Numbered from the stretch's first letter, positions 1 through 7,873 are shown. The stretch is DNA of 40,959 bases from an uncultured Eubacteriales bacterium (GCA_905205975.1 CAJLFQ010000014.1:1-40959); one strand, 5' to 3'. Made by a program: numbers and translations. The notes: a model not told the origin generated them from the letters alone.

Positions 1-48
1 TCAGGGCGAACACGTTCTTAAACCAGAAGAGTTCGTACCTGTGCGTTT

Positions 49-125
49 TGGTGGACCTTCAGGGACTCGAACCCCGGACCGACCGGTTATGAGCCGGTTG
101 CTCTGACCAACTGAGCTAAAGGTCC
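49..125 (-). tRNA. tRNA-Met (anticodon CAU)
   Basis: The reverse complement folds as a complete 77-nt tRNA. It has a 7-bp acceptor stem starting GGACCTT, a D-arm with AGCTCAGTTGGT, an anticodon arm with loop CTCATAA (anticodon CAT), a T-arm with GGTTCGAGTCC, and an encoded CCA end at 49-51. The CTCATAA loop and sequence fit the elongator tRNA-Met of clostridia. A CAU tRNA can also be the lysidine-modified tRNA-Ile2, which cannot be excluded by eye. It is read from the promoter at 205-233. Confidence 0.95.
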
Positions 126-204
126 GTTTTGATTTCTGACCGGACACATCCGCCGGTGCGCGCTTCATACAGGCAGAGAGACCGCCGCAATGAATATCCT
201 CTTT

Positions 205-233
205 AGTATACCACATGCACGGTTGTTTGTCAA
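205..233 (-). promoter_or_regulatory. Sigma-A promoter of the tRNA gene
   Basis: On the minus strand this holds TTGACA (228-233), a 17-nt spacer and TATACT (205-210) preceded by TGg, an extended -10. The predicted start near 198 gives a leader of about 73 nt before the tRNA. Both hexamers are at or one base from consensus, fitting a stable-RNA promoter. Confidence 0.85.
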
Positions 234-303
234 ACTGTTTTTGAACAGGAAAGCTCCGCTGCATTCCCCGCGCCCGCCGCATTCCGCACACCGGGCGAAT
301 TGC

Positions 304-332
304 TTGACAAAACCGCATCCGCGTGTTATACT
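304..332 (+). promoter_or_regulatory. Upstream promoter P1 of the HTH-oxidoreductase gene
   Basis: TTGACA (304-309), 17-nt spacer, TATACT (327-332) with TG at 324-325 as an extended -10. It gives a leader of about 100 nt that contains short inverted repeats (AAAAC-GGT/ACC-GTTTT near 360-380 and GCCC/GGGC at 381-397). These could be an operator, but nothing proves it. Confidence 0.8.
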
Positions 333-384
333 GAGCCCGGCAGACAGCCGCGCGGTTGAAAACGGTGCATACCGGTTTTCGCCC

Positions 385-413
385 TTGCAAAACGGGCGGA
401 AGTGCGGTATACT
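385..413 (+). promoter_or_regulatory. Downstream promoter P2 of the HTH-oxidoreductase gene
   Basis: TTGCAA (385-390), 17-nt spacer, TATACT (408-413). Transcription would start near 420, just before the ribosome-binding site AAGGAG at 431-436. The hexamers and spacing are as good as P1, so the gene appears to have tandem promoters. Confidence 0.7.
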
Positions 414-441
414 GAACACAGGATCGGTGAAAGGAGACGCC

Positions 442-2070
442 ATGAAGCGGAGATATCGAAGCGCCGCAGAGATCTTTCCGGAAGCGCTGCTGCGGGAAAT
501 GCAGCAGTACGCGGGCGGTGAATGGGTCTACATCCCGGAAAAAGAAGAACGCAAAAACTGGGGTGAAGTTTCCGGCGCGCGCGCCTACTACCAGCACCGC
601 AATGCGGAAATCCGCTACCTGTTCCAGCGGGAACGGTGGTCTCCGCATCAGCTGGCGGCTTGCTATGGGCTGTCGCAGGAGACGATTCGCAAAATTCTGG
701 CGCAGCATGCCGGCGACGAACAGATCTTGCCCATGCCGTTCTACTGTCAGTCGGGCAGTGACGTCTGCTCCGGACGCCGGACAGCGCTTCACCGAACCAT
801 AACAAAACAGGGAGGCCCTGCAACGATGGGAAAACTGAAAATCGGCGTCTTTGGCGCCCACCGGGGCATGACGATGATCCAGCAGCTGCTGCACCACCCG
901 GATGCCACCGTCTGCGCCATCTGCGACAAGCACCGGCCGTCACTCGAATCAGCTGGGAAGGCGGCAGACGAAGCAGGCGTCCGCGTGGAACTCTTTGAAG
1001 ATTTTGAACAGTTCATTCAGGCCGATATGGACGCCGCGGTGCTGGCGAACTATGCGCACCAGCATGCGCCCTGCGCCGTCCGCCTCATGAAGAGCGGACG
1101 CCATGTGATGAGCGAGGTGCTGACGTGCGCCAACCTTGCCGAAGCCGTTGAACTGATTGAAACGGTCGAATCGACGGGGAAAATCTATCAATACGCGGAA
1201 AACTACTGCTTTTTCAACACGACCAGCGAAATGCGGAAGCGCTATCAGGCCGGCGACATCGGCGAATTTATGTACGGCGAAGGCGAATACATCCATGACT
1301 GCGGCTCCATCTGGCCGCAGATTACCTACGGCGAACGCGATCACTGGCGGAACCGCTCCAATGCGTCGTTCTACTGTACGCATTCGCTCGGTCCGATGCT
1401 CCATATGACCGGGCTGCGCCCGATCAAGGTGCAGGGCTTTGAAGGCCGGATTCTGCCCCACACGCGCCGGCTCGGCAGCATGGGCGCTCCATACGCCGTG
1501 GAGCTCGTCACGCTGGAAAACGGCGGCGCCGTCAAGAGCATTCACGGCGGCTTGAAGCGGGAGCCCGGCTCCATCAACTACGAAATCTACGGCAGCCGCG
1601 GCTCCATGGAAACCGACCGCTGGGACGGTCAGCTCCATATCTACCGTGAAACCGGCGGCTGCTGCGTCGGCGAACATGAAAAATACGCGCCGGCTTTTCC
1701 GATTGCAGGCGTGGAGGGCGCGGCGCACGGCGGCAGCGACTTTTTCACCGTCCACTATTTCATCCGCTCTCTGCTGGGCGACCGGGAAGCCATGGCGCAT
1801 GCCGTCGGCGTCCACGAGGCGGTCGATATGTGCATCCCGGGCATTCTGGCGTTCCGCTCGATTCTGAACGGCGGTCATGCCGTCGATATTCCGAACCTGC
1901 GCCTGCCCGCTGAACGCGACAAATACCGGCACGACACGTTCTGCGCCTTTCGGGAATCCGCCGGAGATCAGTACGTTCGCGGGGATGCCGCGCAGCCGGA
2001 TGCAGCAGACATCCCGGACGAAATCTACGAGGAAGTCCGGCGCAAGTGGATCGGCGGCGAACCGGGCTGA
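442..2070 (+). CDS. CD3324-like HTH domain fused to Gfo/Idh/MocA-family oxidoreductase
   Basis: This is one open frame of 542 aa with two recognisable halves. Residues 1 to about 90 resemble the CD3324 family of small clostridial HTH proteins: an N-terminal segment with GGEWVYIPEKEE and WGEVSGAR, then a C-terminal helix-turn-helix (LAACYGLSQETIRKIL). Residues 129-542 are a complete Gfo/Idh/MocA NAD(P)-dependent oxidoreductase, starting MGKLKIGVFGAHRG with a Rossmann beta-alpha-beta and followed by the conserved alpha/beta C-terminal domain; the substrate, probably a sugar derivative, is unknown. The start at 442 has AAGGAG 5 nt upstream. The joining stretch of about 38 residues looks like non-conserved sequence, and a second ribosome-binding site (GGAGG, 811-815) precedes ATG 826 in the same frame. 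The product may therefore be a real fusion, or two genes whose intervening stop was lost. A +1 shift in the joint would end the HTH gene at a TAA at 800-802. Confidence 0.75.
   Translation: MKRRYRSAAEIFPEALLREMQQYAGGEWVYIPEKEERKNWGEVSGARAYYQHRNAEIRYLFQRERWSPHQLAACYGLSQETIRKILAQHAGDEQILPMPFYCQSGSDVCSGRRTALHRTITKQGGPATMGKLKIGVFGAHRGMTMIQQLLHHPDATVCAICDKHRPSLESAGKAADEAGVRVELFEDFEQFIQADMDAAVLANYAHQHAPCAVRLMKSGRHVMSEVLTCANLAEAVELIETVESTGKIYQYAENYCFFNTTSEMRKRYQAGDIGEFMYGEGEYIHDCGSIWPQITYGERDHWRNRSNASFYCTHSLGPMLHMTGLRPIKVQGFEGRILPHTRRLGSMGAPYAVELVTLENGGAVKSIHGGLKREPGSINYEIYGSRGSMETDRWDGQLHIYRETGGCCVGEHEKYAPAFPIAGVEGAAHGGSDFFTVHYFIRSLLGDREAMAHAVGVHEAVDMCIPGILAFRSILNGGHAVDIPNLRLPAERDKYRHDTFCAFRESAGDQYVRGDAAQPDAADIPDEIYEEVRRKWIGGEPG
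811..828 (+). promoter_or_regulatory. Internal ribosome-binding site and alternative start of the oxidoreductase
   Basis: GGAGG at 811-815 sits 10 nt before ATG 826, exactly where a stand-alone Gfo/Idh/MocA protein would begin. It allows separate synthesis of a 414-aa oxidoreductase (826-2070) even though the upstream frame runs straight through. Confidence 0.65.
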
Positions 2071-2107
2071 TTGCAGACCGGCATTCAAAAAACAGCATAT
2101 TCTATCC

Positions 2108-2147
2108 AAAACAGCCGTCTCCTGACATGGCAGACGGCTGTTTTCTG
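2108..2147 (+). terminator. Rho-independent terminator after the oxidoreductase
   Basis: A perfect 13-bp stem (2108-2120 with 2132-2144) has an 11-nt loop. The 3' arm ends in TTTT, and a further T-rich tract follows at about 2151-2160. It lies 37 nt past the stop codon. Confidence 0.85.
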
Positions 2148-2233
2148 ATATTTTTTCTTCTCCGCTCCGGCTGTCTCAGCGGAGGCATGCGGCCCGCTCA
2201 AAAAAAATATGCAAGAAAATTTATGTAAACCAC

Positions 2234-2262
2234 TTGACAAATTACATTGAGTGTGGTACAAT
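2234..2262 (+). promoter_or_regulatory. Sigma-A promoter of the RHH-clpB operon
   Basis: TTGACA (2234-2239), 17-nt spacer, TACAAT (2257-2262) preceded by TGg. The predicted start is near 2269, which rules out the in-frame ATG at 2247 as the start of the next gene. No CIRCE element (TTAGCACTC-N9-GAGTGCTAA) is seen here or before clpB. Confidence 0.85.
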
Positions 2263-2315
2263 ATTGGCAGTCAAAGAAAAGAAGCAGAACCGCCCCGGAA
2301 AAGGGAGCGGCCCAG

Positions 2316-3017
2316 ATGCTTCAGATCCTGCCCAACAGAAAGGACTGGTTGACTTCTATGAAAAAGACCTTATACAGCTTGATGCTGTCAGACGATATCA
2401 TGCGCGAGGTCGACGCGCTGGCCCACCAGATGGGGACGAACCGCTCCAACCTCGTCAATATGATCCTGGCGGAACGCGTGCAGATGCGAACGCCGGAACA
2501 GCAGATCGGGGACATTTTCACCGGCATTGAACGTCTGCTGTCCTCTTCAAGAGAGCTGGTGCCGCTGATTTCTCCGAACGCACAGCGCGTAGCCGTGCGT
2601 TCAAGCCTTCAATATAAATACCGGCCGTCGCTCCGCTACGAGGTCGAGCTGGCAAATGGATTTGTCCCCGGCGAACCGATCGGCACGCTGACGGCGAATT
2701 TCCGCACCCAGTCGCAGGCGCTGCTGGAGCTTCTGAACCGGTTCTTCCGGTGCCTGTGCCGGATCGAAGGGCGCATGCTGCCGCTGAACCTCTCGTATTC
2801 TTTGGAAAACGGCCGCTTTACCCGCTCGCTGGCGTACCCGGTGCCGAGAAACGACGGCGCAGGCTCCGCCCTCAGCGCGGAAACAATTTCCGGCGCCATT
2901 ACAGACTATGTCCGGCTGATTGACCGGATGCTCAAAGCCTGCGTCGGCGGTGCAGATGCGCAGACGCTGGCGGAGATGTATGACGCAGATCTCGCAAAAC
3001 GCACCCTTCTCATCTGA
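2316..3017 (+). CDS. Ribbon-helix-helix (CopG-type) DNA-binding protein with long C-terminal domain
   Basis: A 233-aa protein. The segment MKKTLYSLMLSDDIMREVDA followed by GTNRSNLVNMILAER has the strand-helix-turn-helix pattern of ribbon-helix-helix regulators, which bind DNA as dimers through the short beta strand. About 170 residues follow with no motif I recognise, mixing beta-rich (PSLRYEVELAN) and helical parts, possibly for oligomerisation or ligand sensing. The start at ATG 2316 has AGGGAG 8 nt upstream. ATG 2358, at the beginning of the RHH strand, is a possible alternative. The gene is 71 nt upstream of clpB with no terminator between, so the two are probably co-transcribed. It may regulate its own operon, which is inference only. 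Confidence 0.7.
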   Translation: MLQILPNRKDWLTSMKKTLYSLMLSDDIMREVDALAHQMGTNRSNLVNMILAERVQMRTPEQQIGDIFTGIERLLSSSRELVPLISPNAQRVAVRSSLQYKYRPSLRYEVELANGFVPGEPIGTLTANFRTQSQALLELLNRFFRCLCRIEGRMLPLNLSYSLENGRFTRSLAYPVPRNDGAGSALSAETISGAITDYVRLIDRMLKACVGGADAQTLAEMYDADLAKRTLLI

Positions 3018-3088
3018 AACCGAACGAATCACAACATGCCAAACGCAATAAGCTCCACCGAATGAACCGATAGAAAGGATGGACTTTT

Positions 3089-5722
3089 ATGAACGCTGAA
3101 AAATTCACCCAGAAAACCATTGAAACGATCAACAGTGCGCAGGATCTTGCGCGTGAAAAACAGAATCAGACGCTGATGCCGGAGCACCTGCTCTATGCGC
3201 TGCTCTCGCAGGACGGCGGCCTCATCGGGTCGCTGGTCTACCGCATTGGCCAGCAGTCCGGCAATACCGACATCGTCGGCGCGATGCTGGGCGAGCTGAA
3301 TGCCGAAATCGAGCGGCTGCCCAAGGTGACGGGCGCAACGAACGAGCTGTACCCGTCGAGCGAAGTGTCCGCCGTTCTGCGGTTCGCCGAAAAGTGCGCC
3401 GCACAGCTGAAAGACGAATACATCTCCGTCGAACACCTGATGCTGGGGCTCCTGAGCGAGGGCGGCCGCACCGTCCAGCAGCTCTGCGCGAAGTACGGCA
3501 TTACGAAACAGCGCTTTACCGAGGAACTGGCGAAGGTCAAAACGGCGCCGGTGACAAGCGATAACCCGGAAGACACCTACGACGTCCTGAACAAATACGG
3601 CACGGATCTGGTTGAACGGGCGAGAGAGCAAAAACTCGACCCGGTCATCGGCCGTGACTCCGAAATCCGCAGCGTCGTCCGCATCCTGTCGCGCAAGAGT
3701 AAGAATAACCCGGTGCTGATCGGCGAACCGGGCGTCGGTAAGACAGCCATCGCCGAAGGGCTGGCACAGCGGATCGTCCGCGGCGACGTGCCGGACGGTC
3801 TGAAAGAGAAAACGATTTTCTCCCTCGATATGGGCGCGCTGGTCGCGGGCGCCAAGTACCGCGGCGAATTTGAAGAACGTCTGAAGGCCGTGCTGAACGA
3901 AGTCAAAAAGGCCGAAGGCAAGATCATCCTCTTCATCGACGAGCTGCACACCATCGTCGGCGCCGGGAAAACCGAAGGCTCGATGGATGCGGGCAACCTG
4001 CTGAAGCCGATGCTCGCCCGCGGCGAGCTGCACTGCATTGGTGCGACGACGCTGGACGAATACCGGAAATACATCGAAAAAGACGCGGCGCTGGAACGCC
4101 GGTTCCAGCCGGTGATGGTCGATGAACCGACCGTCGAGGATACGATTTCGATCCTCCGTGGCCTGAAAGAACGGTACGAAATCTTCCACGGCGTCCGCAT
4201 CCACGACAACGCGCTGGTTGCGGCGGCGACCCTGTCGCACCGGTACATCACCGACCGGTTCCTGCCGGATAAGGCGATCGACCTCGTCGATGAGGCGTGT
4301 GCCATGATCCGCACGGAAATCGACTCCATGCCGAGCGAACTCGACGACCTGCGCCGCGACATCATGCAGCTGGAAATCGAGGAAATGTCGCTGAAAAAGG
4401 AAGACGACCAGCTCTCCAAAGACCGTCTGGCCAAGCTGACGGCAGAGCTCGCGGAAAAGAAAGAAAAATTCAACGAGATGAAGGCGCGCTGGGAATCCGA
4501 GAAACAGGCCACTGAAACGGTCAAAAAGCTCAAAGCCGACATCGAAAAGATGACCGGCGATATGGAACAGGCGCAGCTGCACGGCGAATATGAAAAAGCA
4601 GCCCGCCTCCAGTATTCCGAGCTGCCGGCGCTGCAAAAGAAACTGGCAGACGCCGAACAGATGACCGAACGCCAGAACCAGAACCTGCTCGTTCGCTCCA
4701 CCGTCACCGAGGAGGAAATCGCCGAAGTGGTCGCCCGTTGGACGGGCATCCCGGTTTCCAAGCTCGTCGAGGGCGAACGCAAAAAACTGCTGCACCTCGA
4801 AGACATCCTGCACAAACGCGTCATCGGACAGGATGAAGCGGTCCGCCTCGTCAGTGAGGCCATTCAGCGCTCCCGCGCAGGGATCGCCGACCCGAACCGT
4901 CCGATCGGCAGCTTCCTCTTCCTGGGGCCGACCGGCGTCGGCAAAACCGAGCTGGCCAAAACGCTGGCTGAATGCCTCTTTGACGATGAACACAACCTCG
5001 TCCGCATCGATATGACGGAGTATATGGAGAAGTTCAGCGTATCGCGCCTGATCGGCGCGCCGCCAGGATATGTCGGCTATGACGAAGGGGGTCAGCTGAC
5101 GGAAGCCGTCCGCCGCCATCCGTACAGCGTCGTGCTGTTCGATGAGGTGGAAAAGGCGCATCCGGACGTCTTCAACATCCTGCTGCAAATTCTGGATGAC
5201 GGCCGCATCACCGACAGCCAGGGGCGCACGGTCGACTTCAAGAATACGATCATCATCCTGACATCCAACCTGGGCAGCCAGTATCTGCTGGACGGCATCA
5301 CGCCGGACGGCGAGATCAGCGAAGATGCCCGCGCCAAGGTCAAAGTTGATCTGCGCGCGTCGTTCCGTCCGGAGTTTTTGAACCGTCTTGACGAGATCAT
5401 CCTCTTCAAGCCGCTCACCAAAGACAACCTGAACGGCATCATTGACAACCTGCTCAACGGTCTGCGCAAACGCATGGCGGACCGCACGGCCGGCGGCTTG
5501 CAGCTCGAAGTCACCGATGCGGCGAAAGCGCTCATCATCGATCAGGGCTATGACCCGATTTACGGCGCACGTCCGCTCAAACGGTACCTCCAGAGCGCAG
5601 CGGAAACGCTGATCGCCAAGGAAATCCTGGCGGGCAACCTGGATACCGGCTCGACGATTGTCCTCGACGCCGCCGACGGCAAGCTGACCTGCCACCCGGT
5701 TTTGACCGGCGAAGTCCGCTGA
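3089..5722 (+). CDS. clpB: ATP-dependent disaggregase ClpB
   Basis: An 877-aa protein with the full ClpB layout. The N-terminal Clp repeat domain (MNAEKFTQKTIETIN...) spans about residues 1-150. The first AAA+ module has Walker A GEPGVGKT at 212-219 and Walker B ILFIDE near 280. The coiled-coil middle domain runs from about 400 to 530 and separates ClpB from ClpA/ClpC. The second AAA+ module has Walker A GPTGVGKT at 613-620 and is followed by GAPPGYVGYDEGG, the pore-loop region. ClpB hexamers thread aggregated proteins together with DnaK, in the cytoplasm. Length matches the family (about 850-880). GAAAGGA precedes the ATG by 8 nt. No HrcA/CIRCE operator is present, so heat regulation would have to act through the upstream RHH gene's promoter or another factor. 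Confidence 0.97.
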   Translation: MNAEKFTQKTIETINSAQDLAREKQNQTLMPEHLLYALLSQDGGLIGSLVYRIGQQSGNTDIVGAMLGELNAEIERLPKVTGATNELYPSSEVSAVLRFAEKCAAQLKDEYISVEHLMLGLLSEGGRTVQQLCAKYGITKQRFTEELAKVKTAPVTSDNPEDTYDVLNKYGTDLVERAREQKLDPVIGRDSEIRSVVRILSRKSKNNPVLIGEPGVGKTAIAEGLAQRIVRGDVPDGLKEKTIFSLDMGALVAGAKYRGEFEERLKAVLNEVKKAEGKIILFIDELHTIVGAGKTEGSMDAGNLLKPMLARGELHCIGATTLDEYRKYIEKDAALERRFQPVMVDEPTVEDTISILRGLKERYEIFHGVRIHDNALVAAATLSHRYITDRFLPDKAIDLVDEACAMIRTEIDSMPSELDDLRRDIMQLEIEEMSLKKEDDQLSKDRLAKLTAELAEKKEKFNEMKARWESEKQATETVKKLKADIEKMTGDMEQAQLHGEYEKAARLQYSELPALQKKLADAEQMTERQNQNLLVRSTVTEEEIAEVVARWTGIPVSKLVEGERKKLLHLEDILHKRVIGQDEAVRLVSEAIQRSRAGIADPNRPIGSFLFLGPTGVGKTELAKTLAECLFDDEHNLVRIDMTEYMEKFSVSRLIGAPPGYVGYDEGGQLTEAVRRHPYSVVLFDEVEKAHPDVFNILLQILDDGRITDSQGRTVDFKNTIIILTSNLGSQYLLDGITPDGEISEDARAKVKVDLRASFRPEFLNRLDEIILFKPLTKDNLNGIIDNLLNGLRKRMADRTAGGLQLEVTDAAKALIIDQGYDPIYGARPLKRYLQSAAETLIAKEILAGNLDTGSTIVLDAADGKLTCHPVLTGEVR

Positions 5723-5783
5723 ACCGGCTCCGACCGTCAACGACCCCAAAAAACGTCCGTCAAAAACGGTCAATAACGGCACC

Positions 5784-5821
5784 AAAGCGCCGCCTGTTTT
5801 CCAGACAGGCGGCGCTTTTTT
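5784..5821 (+). terminator. Strong terminator after clpB
   Basis: A perfect 14-bp GC-rich stem (5784-5797 with 5805-5818) has a 7-nt loop and ends in a T6 run. It closes the RHH-clpB operon. Confidence 0.92.
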
Positions 5822-5885
5822 GTTGGAATACCCCTTGCCGCAATCCGTGAATCTGCGGAAGGAAAGACAAGCCAACTGGCGTTCC

Positions 5886-6020
5886 GCCGGTACCCCGGCG
5901 TATGGGGAAAGGCGGGCGTGCCGGTACCCCGGCGTATGGGGTAACTTCCACCTCATCCGGCGAAAGCAATTTCCGCTGGAAATTGTTTTCGCCACCTTCC
6001 CCTGCTTAGGGGAAGGCTTG
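5886..6020. repeat. Intergenic palindromic repeat element with a 22-bp direct repeat
   Basis: A 22-bp unit beginning GCCGGTACCCCGGCG occurs twice, identically, at 5886-5907 and 5920-5941. Next comes a 16-bp near-perfect hairpin with a 3-nt loop (5959-5974 with 5978-5993, one G-T pair), then an 8-bp hairpin CCTTCCCC/GGGGAAGG (5995-6002 with 6009-6016). The motif CACCTCATCC...CACCTTCCCCT...GGGGAAGGCTT resembles short interspersed palindromes I have seen in clostridial genomes. No gene is seen between 5822 and 6076. Confidence 0.7.
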
Positions 6021-6076
6021 GGCGGCCGCCGAATGAATTCACTTCGCTTTTCTGTTCTTTCGCTTTTCCCTGTCGG

Positions 6077-6298
6077 CTACGCCTGCGCCGGATACGTTTG
6101 CAGCATCACATTGACGCCTTCCATCACAATTCGCTCCAACATTTTCGCATTGTCGCGGATATCCAGCCGCTGTTTCAGGCTGTCAAAAACCGTTTTGAGT
6201 TCGCCGTCAATGACCAGCGTGACGCCGTCTGCGGTTTCGCCGCTCTGTTCATTTTTCAGCTGGCAGTTAAAAATGACCGCGTGATTGTTTTCTTCCAT
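6077..6298 (-). CDS. Small protein of unknown function
   Basis: A 73-aa protein beginning MEENNHAVIFNCQLKN. The start was chosen because GGAGGG lies 8 nt upstream; a longer frame starting at 6319 has no such site. It has a beta-rich first half (VTLVIDGELKTVF) and a helical second half (NAKMLERIVMEGVNVML). This is a pattern seen in small antitoxin or phage proteins, but no family is recognised. It lies 75 nt downstream of the ankyrin gene and is probably transcribed with it. Confidence 0.6.
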   Translation of the reverse strand: MEENNHAVIFNCQLKNEQSGETADGVTLVIDGELKTVFDSLKQRLDIRDNAKMLERIVMEGVNVMLQTYPAQA

Positions 6299-6373
6299 CC
6301 GTTTCGCCCTCCATATCAATCCAGATCAATCATTCCAATAAAATCATCTATCCGCCCGATTCAGAATAGCCGG

Positions 6374-7199
6374 TCAAACGATCACATTCCAAACGTCTTC
6401 GCCTGTCCGGCGGTCTCGAATCGTCAGCAGACCAGCAATCAGAACGCCGGGCGGTTCTCTCCGCACAGACCAGTCGATCCGGTAATCAAAATCGTTCCAG
6501 TTTCGAAAGCCGATCAGTTTTTCCGGGTCATTTTCCGTCAGATCCACGCATTCCTGCAGGTATGGGCTGTTGTTCAGCACGTCCGGGTAAGACGCCGCCA
6601 GCATCACCATTTTCAAATCATCAAATGTTTCCCCTTGGAAATCGTCATCTGTCAGTTGCCGGTCATCTTTTCCGTTCGAACCATAGCAAAAATCAAAATC
6701 AACCAGAATATGCTCCACCAAATCCTCTGCCGACGAGGGATTCAGGCCATGCTCCAGGAAGACCGAAAGCGTTTTCAGTCCGGCTTCATTCGAACAGAAC
6801 GCCAAATCCCAAAGCGGGCGGATGTAATTATCATCATTTTTATCCATGGCGGCCTGCCTCGCCGGGATATCCATGCCGTGCGCAAGAAAGATCCGGACAA
6901 GTTCCGGGAGCGCTTTTCCCATCCGGTCCGCATCCTCGGAATCGCCGAAGTGGATTGCCTCTAAATAAGCTTTCCAGCACGAGTTCGTCATTGCCGTGTC
7001 CGTCTGCGGTGCAGCTGCCCAGCGGGTCTGCCCCCTGTTCCAGCAGTGCTTCAACGCCGGCAAAGTCGCATGCCAGACAGGCTTTCATGAGCTTTTTGTT
7101 CAGCACGAGCGCCTCTTCATCGGTCAGGTTCGGGTTCCAGCTGACCCTGACTTTCTCTTTTTTCTCGGGCTTCGGCGTTTGTATGGCGTGGATATTCAT
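6374..7199 (-). pseudogene. Frameshifted ankyrin-repeat protein, probable immunity gene
   Basis: Two overlapping frames together make one protein of about 274 aa. The N-terminal frame starts at ATG 7199 (MNIHAIQTPKPEKKEKV) and carries an ankyrin-like helix pair (LMKACLACDFAGVEALLEQG). The rest continues in another frame (AYLEAIHFGDSEDADRMGKA) to the stop at 6374. Removing one A from the AAA run (T run 6971-6973 on the plus strand) restores ...ELVLEAYLEAIHFG... without a break. This points to a single-base insertion or a base-calling error. The C-terminal part has further helix pairs (LKTLSVFLEHGLNP) typical of ankyrin arrays. Ankyrin proteins are a recurrent immunity family in polymorphic toxin loci, and this one lies three genes below the nuclease toxin. 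It has its own promoter and a GGGGGGAG ribosome-binding site. Confidence 0.7.
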
Positions 7200-7249
7200 G
7201 CGTTCTCCCCCCTTTTTTGTGCGCCAAATGCCGCGGTTTGTCTGTTTTT

Positions 7250-7278
7250 ATCATATCAGATTTTCCGAAGGATGTCAA
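7250..7278 (-). promoter_or_regulatory. Sigma-A promoter of the ankyrin gene
   Basis: On the minus strand: TTGACA (7273-7278), 17-nt spacer, TATGAT (7250-7255) preceded by TGa. This gives the ankyrin and small-protein genes a transcription unit independent of the phage operon, as expected for a gene that must be expressed when the toxin operon is silent. Confidence 0.82.
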
Positions 7279-7344
7279 ACAAAATATTGCCGCATTCCGC
7301 AGATGGAACGAAAAAGTGACAGCAAACGTGTTTCTGTGCGTAAG

Positions 7345-7376
7345 CAGCCCAGACGCCGCGTGCGGCGTCTGGGCTG
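7345..7376 (-). terminator. Strong hairpin after the SUKH gene, probable end of the phage operon
   Basis: A perfect inverted repeat (7345-7359 with 7362-7376, effective stem about 13 bp) of high GC lies 13 nt past the SUKH stop. It is not followed by a T tract on the minus strand. It is therefore either a weak or factor-assisted terminator or an RNA-stabilising hairpin. Its place between two transcription units favours termination. Confidence 0.55.
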
Positions 7377-7388
7377 TCTGAACTTTTC

Positions 7389-7847
7389 CTATTTTTTCGT
7401 CGTTTCCAGCATGGCGAGGAATTCCTCAAACGAATCGGCAACCCAGTAGGTATTGCCTTCGTCGCTGGAACTCTCCAGTTCATATGTGTGATCCCAATAA
7501 TAGATGGCTCCGGCATCCTCGTCCCCTTCACAGAGCAGAATGAAAAAGCCGTGTTCGATGGCTTCGCCAATGATCAGCGTGTTTTCAACCATATCATCAA
7601 TGAACATATCCATGCACGGAATCATCTGGCAGGCTTCACAGCATTGAAATCCGAACAGAAGATTTGCCGAAACATATGTATCTTGATCCGGAATCAAAAT
7701 ACGGTTTTCTTCCCGGACTTCAACATCTCCGCCGCCGTAGGTCAGCAGAAATTCGCGGTACCCCGCAGGCAGCTGGACATGGTACCGCCGTTCCAGCTTG
7801 CGAATCTGTTTTTCCGCAGCCGGCTCTCTTGGTGTCAGGAATTTCAT
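7389..7847 (-). CDS. SMI1/KNR4 (SUKH-superfamily) protein, putative immunity
   Basis: A 152-aa protein starting MKFLTPREPAAEKQIRKLE. It shows the SUKH hallmarks: an N-terminal helix with IRKLERRYHVQLPAGYREFLL, then TYGGGDVE, and a C-terminal WVADSFEEFLAMLE. Many SUKH proteins neutralise nuclease toxins by direct binding, in the cytoplasm of the toxin producer. AAGGAGG lies just upstream of ATG 7847, and the longer in-frame start at 7874 lacks such a site. It follows the YezG-like gene by 26 nt and sits second after the toxin. It may neutralise the neighbouring nuclease or be an orphan immunity gene against a related toxin. Confidence 0.82.
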   Translation of the reverse strand: MKFLTPREPAAEKQIRKLERRYHVQLPAGYREFLLTYGGGDVEVREENRILIPDQDTYVSANLLFGFQCCEACQMIPCMDMFIDDMVENTLIIGEAIEHGFFILLCEGDEDAGAIYYWDHTYELESSSDEGNTYWVADSFEEFLAMLETTKK

Positions 7848-7873
7848 ATGTACGCCTCCTTCGGCGGGGCTCA

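Noticed and set aside
2247..2315. Longer RHH protein starting at ATG 2247
   Set aside because: The start lies inside the promoter, before the predicted transcription start.
3029..5995. A 988-codon open frame on the minus strand opposite clpB
   Set aside because: It is the mirror of a highly conserved gene; high GC codon bias keeps the opposite frame open. It has no family signature and no ribosome-binding site.
6562..7449. A 295-codon plus-strand frame opposite the ankyrin gene
   Set aside because: Pro/Ser/Arg-rich shadow translation without a ribosome-binding site; the minus-strand frames carry ankyrin-like helices.
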